DNA of 6,124 nt, taken from contig JAISCJ010000039.1 of assembly GCA_031265645.1 (NCBI GenBank), positions 1 to 6,124 of the forward strand. The letters are read 5' to 3'. Positions 1 to 5,872 of this stretch are shown piece after piece (position 1 is the first letter of the stretch; each line of letters opens with the position of its first letter). The notes below the pieces were generated by a model. The model saw only the letters and a program-made list of their open reading frames with translations. It was not told the DNA's origin and did no database searches. The position numbers and the translations under genes are program-made. The stretch comes from Holosporales bacterium (GTDB lineage: Bacteria > Pseudomonadota > Alphaproteobacteria > BNTO01).

Positions 1-860
1 TAATCGATGAAATGATCGTTCATGCGTCAACAGAGACAAATTCATCCGATGGCGCAAGCTGGGTTGTGTGCGAAAAGGGAATGCCCTCCGGAAAACTAGT
101 TACACAATTGGCTAAGCTACCTCACAAGGCAGAACGATTTCGCATGGACGTTGCCTTGAGTGGGAACGTCGTTGTGCAAGCGGACGATTTAAGGTGCGTT
201 TTGAATGGAAATATTGTTGCGAAAGGACCAATGATTAATCCATATTTAGTTGGGGAAATGACTGGCAATCCTAAGTTATCGAGCAAATATAACCTATTTG
301 GCAAGTTGATGAATGTTGAAAGCGGAAGTGTTGTATATGATGAGCAGCACATTAACGACCCGTGCATAAAGATTGTATTAATCACGCAAATAAACCAAAA
401 CAGCGTTTCTGCTACGGTTGCGGGACGACTGTCGAATGCAAAGCTTACCTTAAAGTCTAGTCCACCACTTACTCAGGAAGAGATTTTATCGTTGATTTTG
501 TTTGGACAAGGGTTAAATCAAGTGTCTGCGGATCAAAATTGTCGAGTCAAAGCTTTTTCGTCTCACATGTTGCAAGGGAATCCATTGGAAGTGCTTGATT
601 CTTTCAGGCGACGAGTAAAGCTCGACTCCATTGAATTGGTCGATTTGCATGACAACGTTAACGGAGAAACGACTCAGATCGTGCGAGTTGGAAAAAAATT
701 TAATAGGGTGAGGGTTTTTATAGACCAAGAGTTATCTTCGAATACGAATAGCAAAATGACTGTGCAATACAAAGTCACGCCTGAGCTAGGGATTGATGCC
801 AATCTTAGTACAGGAAAAGGGTCATCTGGTATTGGCATGCAATGGAAAAAGAAGTATTAA
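1..860 (+). CDS. tamB: TamB-like translocation/assembly module protein, C-terminal part (5' end outside window)
   Basis: The frame is open from base 3 without a convincing start, so this is the 3' end of a longer gene; TamB proteins usually exceed 1000 residues and about 285 are seen here. The fragment has the repetitive beta-strand character of the TamB (DUF490) C-terminal domain: a segment reading LNGNIVAKGPMINPYLVGEM, a strand pair around VESGSVVYDE, and the family's most recognisable stretch, SSPPLTQEEILSLILFGQG (fragment residues about 152-170), before a beta-rich end. In characterised bacteria TamB is anchored in the inner membrane, spans the periplasm, and works with the Omp85 protein TamA (or alone) in outer-membrane protein assembly and phospholipid transport. 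A tamA partner would be expected upstream, outside the window. The stop TAA is at 858-860. The family call rests on motif recognition, not a search. Confidence 0.85.
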   Translation, partial: IDEMIVHASTETNSSDGASWVVCEKGMPSGKLVTQLAKLPHKAERFRMDVALSGNVVVQADDLRCVLNGNIVAKGPMINPYLVGEMTGNPKLSSKYNLFGKLMNVESGSVVYDEQHINDPCIKIVLITQINQNSVSATVAGRLSNAKLTLKSSPPLTQEEILSLILFGQGLNQVSADQNCRVKAFSSHMLQGNPLEVLDSFRRRVKLDSIELVDLHDNVNGETTQIVRVGKKFNRVRVFIDQELSSNTNSKMTVQYKVTPELGIDANLSTGKGSSGIGMQWKKKY

Positions 861-1048
861 AGCTCGTGTTTCTATCCAATATTTTTTTTACAAATTTAAA
901 AATTTGGTTTTAAACGACTCGTTGATTACTTTTCGATTATTAATAATAACGCGTGCGCCCTGTCATTTTGTTAAACAGTTCTTTCATAATCTATGGAATT
1001 CGTGCTATCTGTTTAATTAATAGGGTGTGAGTATTAAGGAATGAAGAC
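861..1048 (+). promoter_or_regulatory. AT-rich intergenic region between tamB and rpmH, probable rpmH promoter region
   Basis: This 188-base gap precedes a highly expressed ribosomal gene, so a promoter is expected. Visible elements are a weak AT hairpin at 891-906 (CAAATT, loop TAAA, AATTTG), a perfect 12-base palindrome at 936-947 (ATTATTAATAAT), a TTGATT at 922-927 and a CATAAT at 985-990. None of the hexamers pairs with a good partner at 16-18 bases, so I do not assign a specific promoter. The hairpin has a T-run before it and only a short GTTTT after it, so it is at best a weak terminator for tamB. The presence of a promoter is inferred mainly from context. Confidence 0.35.
1036..1040 (+). 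promoter_or_regulatory. Ribosome binding site of rpmH
   Basis: AAGGA lies eight bases before the ATG at 1049. A nearer ATG at 1041 directly abuts this motif and opens only a three-codon frame (ATG AAG ACA TGA), so the spacing supports 1049 as the real start. Confidence 0.7.
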
Positions 1049-1183
1049 ATGAAACGCACATATCAACCGAGTAGATTAGTTCGCAAGAGGCGTCACGGCT
1101 TTAGATCTCGAATGTCAACAGTTGGCGGGCGTTCTGTGCTCTCTGCAAGACGTGCTAAAGGCCGGAAGCGCCTTGCCGCATAA
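1049..1183 (+). CDS. rpmH: 50S ribosomal protein L34 (44 aa)
   Basis: This short frame encodes L34, a small basic protein of the large ribosomal subunit. It begins MKRTYQPSRLVRKRRHGFRS, continues with TVGGRSVLSARRAKGRKR, and ends LAA before TAA at 1181-1183. The MKRTYQPS start, the KRRHGFR block and the RRAKGRKRL tail are nearly invariant in L34, and 44 residues is the normal length. The form resembles alphaproteobacterial L34. AAGGA lies eight bases upstream of the ATG. The rnpA gene follows directly and probably overlaps the last codons, which is the conserved bacterial order. The protein is intact and should be functional. Confidence 0.97.
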   Translation: MKRTYQPSRLVRKRRHGFRSRMSTVGGRSVLSARRAKGRKRLAA

Positions 1184-1790
1184 ATCAGCGAGTACATTTT
1201 CTACGTTTCCTATTCGAACGTTAAAGAGAAGGTCCGATTTTTTGGCCATGCGTGATAGCCGCTGCTTTGTTAAGAGGGGGGCGATCATGCTGCAGACGGC
1301 GGTGTTTACCACGCCAGCAGGTGTTAGTCCATTCGCATTTGTAGGATACACAGCAAGTAGGAAGGTTGGCAACGCTGTCATTCGGAATCGAGCCAAAAGA
1401 AGGCTTAGAGCCCTTGTTCGAGAAAATCTGCACAAGTGGGTTCTTCTAGCGCAGCCTTTTGATTCACGGACTGAGCGTTGGCGGGTTAGCGGTATTCGTT
1501 TTTCAAAGCGTACACTGCACGAAATTCCCCTACTTCAAAGTGGCTCAGAGAAATCTGTCTTTAAATATAAAGACACTGATTATGGAGAAATTCAAAGGAC
1601 GCCTCTTGTGGAAAGTAACGCAGGATGCAACGCATATGGTTTCGCGTTTGTATTCATTGCGACAGTTCAAACAGCAAACGTTCCATGGTCTACGTTGCAA
1701 AATGACGTTCAAAATGCAGTATCCACCGCGCTAAATCGTATGCGCTACAAAGGGGGGGGGGACAAACATTGTGCAAGACAAGAATGCTGA
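1173..1790 (+). CDS. rnpA: Ribonuclease P protein component, with a long internal insertion
   Basis: RnpA binds the RNase P RNA and helps it remove 5' leaders from pre-tRNAs. Two conserved parts are clear: LKRRSDFLAMRD (residues 17-28) running through the family signature VGYTASRKVGNAVIRNRAKR and RLR (57-79, the RNR motif), and the final strand and helix, YGFAFVFIATVQTANVPWST followed by LQNDVQNAVSTAL (155-187). Between them lie about 68 residues (86-153) with no counterpart in a usual RnpA of about 115-130 residues; this protein has 205. I chose TTG at 1173 because no ATG or GTG occurs between it and the conserved core and GGAAG sits four bases upstream; it overlaps rpmH by 11 bases. GTG at 1152 is an alternative start. 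A run of ten G (1752-1761) near the 3' end sets the frame of the last ten residues. Confidence 0.9.
   Translation: MPHKSASTFSTFPIRTLKRRSDFLAMRDSRCFVKRGAIMLQTAVFTTPAGVSPFAFVGYTASRKVGNAVIRNRAKRRLRALVRENLHKWVLLAQPFDSRTERWRVSGIRFSKRTLHEIPLLQSGSEKSVFKYKDTDYGEIQRTPLVESNAGCNAYGFAFVFIATVQTANVPWSTLQNDVQNAVSTALNRMRYKGGGDKHCARQEC
1752..1761 (+). repeat. Homopolymer of ten G inside the 3' end of rnpA
   Basis: Ten consecutive G encode three glycines and the first base of an Asp codon. They lie just after the conserved C-terminal helix of RnpA. With nine, ten or eleven G, the protein would end after tails of 14, 13 or 16 residues counted from the Lys before the tract, so a length change would alter only the tail. 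Confidence 0.9.
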
Positions 1791-1934
1791 ATGAATGAAT
1801 AGGTTTTTTCCAGACGGCAAGCTCTATTTTCAACGTGGGGCAGTCGAAAAACGCAATCATTACACTTGTGCATTGAAATCTCTCGAGTAATCATCCACGA
1901 TAAAATTACGCGGAAGCTCAACGTTTTACTTGCA
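1791..1934 (+). other. Gap between rnpA and tssA with no supportable gene
   Basis: This 144-base stretch holds a possible 31-codon frame at 1795-1890 (MNRFFPDGKLYFQRGAVEKR at its start) that matches nothing I recognise and lacks a ribosome site. It also holds an in-frame upstream extension of tssA, open back to a TAG at 1800-1802. I see no convincing terminator: the T-run at 1804-1809 has no stable GC stem before it. TssA translation could therefore depend on the rpmH-rnpA transcript. Confidence 0.4.
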
Positions 1935-3173
1935 ATGCAGTGGAATTTAGAAAGGCTATCATGTCCATTGGAAAATGGGGCTGGACAAAATCTGCGATAT
2001 GAGCCGATTTACGACAAGATAAGGGATGCGCGTATTGAAGAGGATTCATCTCTATCAAGAGGCGTTTGGGATAGAGAGTTAAAAAAAGCCGATTGGGGAC
2101 AAGTTTATTCATTATGCACTGAAGCGTTGGAAGAGAGCACAAAAGATTTGCAACTTATTGGATGGCTATGCGAATCGATGTGCCATATAGAGCGTTGGAC
2201 AGGTTTACAGAAGTCTTTTGAGCTTGCGTACAACTTTTGTGATAAGTGCTGGGATTGTTTCTATCCAGAGAAAGACGTAGATGTAGAGTATAGGATACGT
2301 CTTTTAGATTGGTTCATAGCAAAAATGGCTGAACGTTCGCTTTTTATGCCGTTTGCAGAACCAAATGGCCTCCTGTCTCAGCCGCTTGACTTGTCCATGT
2401 GGTTGAGTGCTCAGAATTTTGACTTAATTTCTCGGCGTGCAAGCGTCAATTCTTCAAAAATTCAAGAAGCAGAAAATTCTGGGCAGATGACACTGAAGCG
2501 CTTTCGAACACTTATCAAACAAGCCGGAGTAGACGATCTTCAGAACGTGCTTGAAGTCGCACACCGCGTATCTGATCAATCCTTTGCTTTTTCCAATTTC
2601 CTATCACAAAAATTCGGAGCTCATAGTCCAAGCTTTAAGTTGTTAAATGAACGGCTGCGGAGCGTTGATCAAATTTGTAAATTTTCCCTAGATGGGCGTG
2701 CTCCAAGCCTTATGCCGAAACAATTGCCACCTTCCGCAAACGTAAACGACAATAATCGCGGACAAACACTAATGCAAGATGATCGAAAAGAAGACTCTGA
2801 GCGCATGCAGGACATACTTAGCTTTTCTGACATTGAAGCGAAGGTCCGAATTGATGCATTGCAACTTAGTGAGCCTGAAGCGGGAAATTCGAAGGTTGAA
2901 TCGAATAGCAATACAGAAGCGCCCCAGTCAAAGCCGGCCGATGATGAAGTTACGATATCAACCCGGTTGGATGCATATCGAGCTGTTGGGGACCTCGCTG
3001 ACTACTTAATTGAAGTCGATCCGCAGAGTCCTGGTCCCTACCTAATAAAAATGGTATCCTCCTGGGGAGAAAAGCTTCTGCCTTCGATTCTCGATGACGT
3101 AGTGGAAGGAAAAAGCGCGGGACATAAAGTTCTAAGAATGCTGTCGGATATTATGCGGCGTGGAGGGGTTTAG
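1935..3173 (+). CDS. tssA: Type VI secretion system protein TssA (ImpA_N domain)
   Basis: TssA caps or primes assembly of the contractile type VI sheath and tube at the baseplate, in the cytoplasm. The N-terminal ImpA_N domain (residues about 8-130) shows its marks in order: GQNLRYEPIYDKI (17-29), GVWDRELKKADWGQV (43-57), the STKDLQL block (68-74), a WTGLQKSFELAYN segment (88-100) and CWDCFYP (105-111). A middle helical and low-complexity linker follows. The C-terminal block (337-385), with ISTRLDAY, VDPQSPGPYLI and WGEKLLPSIL, matches the C-terminal motif of shorter TssA proteins, where EPhSP is usual. The length, 412 residues, is normal. I start at ATG 1935 because the domain begins soon after; it has no good ribosome site, and TTG 1866 would add 23 residues. 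No other type VI gene is present. The next gene starts 23 bases downstream. Confidence 0.85.
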   Translation: MQWNLERLSCPLENGAGQNLRYEPIYDKIRDARIEEDSSLSRGVWDRELKKADWGQVYSLCTEALEESTKDLQLIGWLCESMCHIERWTGLQKSFELAYNFCDKCWDCFYPEKDVDVEYRIRLLDWFIAKMAERSLFMPFAEPNGLLSQPLDLSMWLSAQNFDLISRRASVNSSKIQEAENSGQMTLKRFRTLIKQAGVDDLQNVLEVAHRVSDQSFAFSNFLSQKFGAHSPSFKLLNERLRSVDQICKFSLDGRAPSLMPKQLPPSANVNDNNRGQTLMQDDRKEDSERMQDILSFSDIEAKVRIDALQLSEPEAGNSKVESNSNTEAPQSKPADDEVTISTRLDAYRAVGDLADYLIEVDPQSPGPYLIKMVSSWGEKLLPSILDDVVEGKSAGHKVLRMLSDIMRRGGV

Positions 3174-3183
3174 GGCATTATAA

Positions 3184-3192
3184 AGGAAGAGG
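3184..3192 (+). promoter_or_regulatory. Ribosome binding site of the exported-protein gene
   Basis: AGGAAGAGG offers two overlapping Shine-Dalgarno matches, AGGA nine bases and GAGG four bases before the ATG at 3197. It lies between two copies of an 8-base direct repeat, GGCATTAT at 3174-3181 and 3191-3198, the second of which includes the start codon's A and T. Confidence 0.7.
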
Positions 3193-3196
3193 CATT

Positions 3197-4096
3197 ATGC
3201 GAATTCTTTTTAGAGGGATTTGTCTTGTATTCGTGGTTTGTGTGTGTGTGTGCCAACTGTTCGCCACGGGAGATTTAGTTACTGCAGTGAAGGCGTCCAT
3301 AGAGAAACGGCCTTTTGAAAGGAATAATCCTAAAGCGAAAGGCTTAGGAAATGATGCCAATGCTCAAGACACAAATGACTTTAACAATTGGTTGATAGGT
3401 TTCATTGTGAAAATGATCGTAGAACAGCCTTCTAGCATACCTGTTGATTCGCTTTCAAACGAGAAAAAAAAGTTGTCGATTCCAAAGCCTAATCAGGCGA
3501 ACCGCGCCACAATAGAATCAGCAGCAGATCTTATTGCTTTTATTGAAGCTGTATCTTCATCAAGTGCGAAACGTACAGTGTCTACGCGAGCGGAAAATAT
3601 ATCGTTATTAGAAAAACGGTTGCGTATCGCGTCGCAAAAGAAGCAAGCGAATCAAGTCCCGTTCGAACAGCAAGTGGGAAGTCCAATTGGCGCTGAAATA
3701 TGCCATGCCTTATTGAAGTTTGTAGATTCAGTTGCTAAACAGAAAAAAGCTAAAAATTCGCAACATCCGTCTTTTGACAAGGACGAGTTATTCCGCCGGA
3801 GATTAGTAATTCGACTTGCGGAATATAACTCATATTTAAGTTGCAATAACGAGATCGGGAGAAAGATACGGCAAACGTTACTAAACGAACGAAGGGCTTC
3901 AGCCGTGATTAAGAGCGGGCCAGTAACCGCTGCGTGGAGTAATCGGGCCCGCATTCCTCTGGATGAAAAAGCGCCAGAACGAATGCACGAAATGCCTGAG
4001 GCTTGTTTACCGAGGATGGATTCAGGAGTAAAAGATCAGGGGCCATCTTCTCACGTATCGTACGACGTTCCGTGGTTTAAGGATCCGAGGCATTAG
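3197..4096 (+). CDS. Exported protein of unknown function, between tssA and the CorC-family gene
   Basis: I do not recognise this 299-residue protein. It opens with a typical signal peptide: MRILFRG, a hydrophobic core ICLVFVVCVCVC, and a plausible signal peptidase I site after LFA (residues 21-23). No lipobox is apparent, since the cysteines are in the core, so a soluble periplasmic or secreted protein is likelier than a lipoprotein. The remainder is hydrophilic, rich in Lys, Ser, Ala and Asn, mostly helical in appearance, and has three scattered cysteines (EICHA, YLSCNN, EACLP). A strong ribosome site precedes the ATG. The gene follows tssA by 23 bases and its TAG overlaps the GTG of the next gene by one base, so the three are probably co-transcribed. 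A link to type VI secretion is only suggested by position. The (TG)7 tract in its signal sequence could make it switchable. Confidence 0.75.
   Translation: MRILFRGICLVFVVCVCVCQLFATGDLVTAVKASIEKRPFERNNPKAKGLGNDANAQDTNDFNNWLIGFIVKMIVEQPSSIPVDSLSNEKKKLSIPKPNQANRATIESAADLIAFIEAVSSSSAKRTVSTRAENISLLEKRLRIASQKKQANQVPFEQQVGSPIGAEICHALLKFVDSVAKQKKAKNSQHPSFDKDELFRRRLVIRLAEYNSYLSCNNEIGRKIRQTLLNERRASAVIKSGPVTAAWSNRARIPLDEKAPERMHEMPEACLPRMDSGVKDQGPSSHVSYDVPWFKDPRH
3239..3252 (+). repeat. (TG)7 dinucleotide repeat within the signal-peptide codons
   Basis: Seven TG units encode the alternating Cys and Val residues around positions 15-19 of the exported protein. Because the unit is two bases, gain or loss of one unit would shift the frame of everything after the signal peptide. 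GTG codons inside the repeat could in principle serve as weak starts in another frame. Confidence 0.9.
4087..4090 (+). promoter_or_regulatory. Ribosome binding site and coupled start of the CorC-family gene
   Basis: GAGG lies five bases before GTG 4096. The stop of the upstream gene and this start overlap as TAGTG at 4094-4098, which suggests translational coupling. The same nine bases, GAGGCATTA, also occur at 3189-3197 at the start of the upstream gene. Confidence 0.65.
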
Positions 4097-5364
4097 TGTT
4101 GATTTTATCTCTTGTATTAATTATCACATTGCTTATTGCAGCTGCGTACTTTTCTGCGTACGAAACCGCGATAAGCGTTGCGTCTAAGGCTAAGTTGCAT
4201 CAACTAGCGAAAAGCGGAGCGAAAAGGCCCGTATTGGCTGAAAAGTTGACAAACGAAATTAGTTACATGCTGAACACTTTATTGGCATGCAATACGGCGT
4301 TTAATGCTGGAGCCACCGCTCTTGCAACTCATATTTTTGAGGATTCTTTCGGAAGCGAAGGCGTGTTTTACGCTACAACTGTCATGACATGTCTAATCCT
4401 CATATATGCTGAGGTTTTGCCAAAATTGTTGGCAATAAAAGATTCTGAAAAGATTGTTCTAAAAGCTGCATACATAATGAATTTCACTCTGACAGTTTGC
4501 AAGCCGATCGCCAGATTGACTGTGTGGATATCTCGTGGGATGTTGCGTGTTTTTGGAATCAATGTTGGCGATTCTGCGTCTGGTGATGTGTCTGTGGAGG
4601 AACTGCGCGGCGTAATTGACTTGCATAAGGGACCGGACCAAGATTCGCACCAGGAAACATCTATGCTGAGAAGCATATTGGATCTAAGGTCCGTTCAAGT
4701 TTCTGAAATCATGGTTCATCGAAAAAATGTAACAATGCTGAACGCGGACGATCCAATTGAATCAATTGTCGACCAAGTATTGGATTCACCATTTTCGCGC
4801 CTGCCTCTGTGGAAAGGAACACTGGATAATATTATTGGCATTGTTAATGTGAAAATCCTTGTTCGTGAAGCAAGATCTGCGAATAAATTAAAGACGATTA
4901 ATGTACAGGAAATTGCGCACAAGCCATGGTTCATCCCAGACAGCACAGACCTATTAGAACAGCTGCAGATGTTTCGTGAACGCAAAGAGCATTTTGCCTT
5001 AGTCGTAGACGAGTATGGGGCTTGGCTTGGAATTGTAACTCTTGAGGACATTTTGGAAGAAATCGTGGGGGAGATTGATGATGAGCACGATATTTCAGTT
5101 AGAGGAATGCGGCTTCAACCGGACGGGGCAGTTATTTCTGACGGCACAGTAACTATCCGAGACCTAAACAGGGAGTTTGATTGGGATCTTCCGGACGAAG
5201 CTGCGGCAACTATCGCGGGGCTACTTATTAACACGGTTCGCATGATTCCAGATGTGGGGCAAGTGTTTATGCTTTACGGATTTCGATTCACCGTGTTGAA
5301 GCGCCAACGAAATCAGATTACACTGCTAAAAATCGGCAAGTGCGACGGTTTTCGCGGGGAGTAG
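4096..5364 (+). CDS. CNNM / CBS-pair / CorC_HlyC-domain membrane protein (hemolysin family, divalent cation transport)
   Basis: This 422-residue inner-membrane protein belongs to the CorB/CorC/HlyC-like family, whose members are linked to Mg2+/Co2+ export; some were named hemolysins (TlyC, HlyC). Domain order is complete. A CNNM (DUF21) membrane domain (1 to about 185) has a first helix ending FSAYETA (19-25), further hydrophobic segments near 57-80, 90-113 and 123-146, and the family motif AEVLPK (105-110). A pair of CBS domains follows (about 205-260 and 272-325), the second with VVDEYGAWLGIVTLEDILEE (303-322), where DEYG replaces the commoner DEFG. A C-terminal CorC_HlyC domain (about 340-412) contains DGTVTIRDLN and AATIAGLLI. 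The start is GTG 4096, chosen from GAGG five bases upstream and the one-base overlap with the previous stop. The length is normal. Actual substrate cannot be read from sequence. Confidence 0.92.
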   Translation: MLILSLVLIITLLIAAAYFSAYETAISVASKAKLHQLAKSGAKRPVLAEKLTNEISYMLNTLLACNTAFNAGATALATHIFEDSFGSEGVFYATTVMTCLILIYAEVLPKLLAIKDSEKIVLKAAYIMNFTLTVCKPIARLTVWISRGMLRVFGINVGDSASGDVSVEELRGVIDLHKGPDQDSHQETSMLRSILDLRSVQVSEIMVHRKNVTMLNADDPIESIVDQVLDSPFSRLPLWKGTLDNIIGIVNVKILVREARSANKLKTINVQEIAHKPWFIPDSTDLLEQLQMFRERKEHFALVVDEYGAWLGIVTLEDILEEIVGEIDDEHDISVRGMRLQPDGAVISDGTVTIRDLNREFDWDLPDEAAATIAGLLINTVRMIPDVGQVFMLYGFRFTVLKRQRNQITLLKIGKCDGFRGE

Positions 5365-5391
5365 GTTGGATCGCAAATGCTAATACCAAAT

Positions 5392-5406
5392 CTCATAAAT
5401 AATGAG
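5392..5406 (+). other. Small hairpin at the junction of corC-like gene and insertion-sequence relic
   Basis: CTCAT, loop AAATA, ATGAG. The stem has five pairs and no T-tract follows, so it is a poor terminator. It overlaps the stop of the minus-strand transposase relic and may be part of the old element's end. It is the only hairpin I see in the 28 bases after the corC-like stop. Confidence 0.3.
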
Positions 5407-5852
5407 GCAGATAGGTGGAGTGGCAAACGGACTGAATAGTTTGTGATGTTAATCCGCCGATATACATTGCCACAACGTCTTCGAGACTTTGTAGTGATTC
5501 ATATATTCTTTTTTTTAATACATTATCCTTTATGTGCTGCCACAATCGTTCTACGGGATTTAATTCCGGCGAATACGGCGGGAGTAACACGATTTTTATG
5601 GATTCAGGAACCACCAGCCCCTTGGATCTGTGCCAAGCCGCGCCATCTAGAATCAGTAGTCTTTCTTGGTAGGGATATTGCTCCGCCATCTGCGCAAGGT
5701 CCACATTCATACATTTTTGTGTTAACTTTCGGCAAAATCAGCGAAAAATTGTCTCCTTCGATTGGAACATATACCCAAACGTTAAAGAATTCTAAAAATT
5801 GGTAGCTTTTTACGGCAAAGTTGTGTAATAACCATCTTATAGGTGAGGTTAT
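5393..5852 (-). pseudogene. IS630-type transposase relic, truncated and frameshifted
   Basis: Read on the minus strand, this is the C-terminal half of an IS630-family DDE transposase, the enzyme that cuts and joins element ends at TA sites. The longest frame (5710 to 5393, 105 residues) holds the second catalytic Asp in LLILDGAAWHRSK, the strongly conserved LPPYSPELNPVERLW with the catalytic Glu, and the tail HIKDNVLKKRIYESLQSLED. Homology continues upstream in another frame: VYVPIEGDNFSLILPKVNT lies at about 5720-5780, and that frame is open up to 5852. The two frames meet at a run of five A on the minus strand (5714-5718); removing one A would give LPKVNTKCMNVDLAQMAEQ, the expected reading. 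The N-terminal helix-turn-helix and the first catalytic Asp are missing, so the copy is dead. ATG 5710 is a shadow start, not a real one. Confidence 0.85.
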
Positions 5853-5872
5853 TTAGTGAAGAAATATCCAGG

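Noticed and set aside
861..1048. Replication origin beside rpmH
   Set aside because: No DnaA-box consensus is visible and dnaA is not adjacent; the dnaA-rpmH link is not typical of alphaproteobacteria.
1041..1052. Three-codon frame ATG AAG ACA TGA overlapping the rpmH start
   Set aside because: It has no spacing from the AAGGA motif and nothing suggests a leader peptide; the motif fits the rpmH ATG.
1115..1435. Minus-strand frames over rpmH and rnpA
   Set aside because: They are shadows of conserved genes on the plus strand and show no family motif.
1795..1890. 31-codon frame between rnpA and tssA
   Set aside because: It has no ribosome site, no recognisable family and overlaps the open leader of tssA, so it is mentioned only in the gap entry.
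2779..3009. Plus-strand 76-codon frame inside tssA
   Set aside because: It is an alternate frame of the tssA linker and C-terminal block with no recognisable content or ribosome site.
5392..5406. Rho-independent terminator after the CorC-family gene
   Set aside because: The five-pair AT-leaning stem has no T-tract after it.
5443..5805. Plus-strand 120-codon frame
   Set aside because: It lies antisense over the IS630 relic, whose protein motifs on the minus strand are unmistakable.
5380..5856. Possible terminal inverted repeat: TAATACC near 5381 against TAAATAACC on the opposite strand near 5847-5855
   Set aside because: The alignment needs gaps and is too weak to define an element end.
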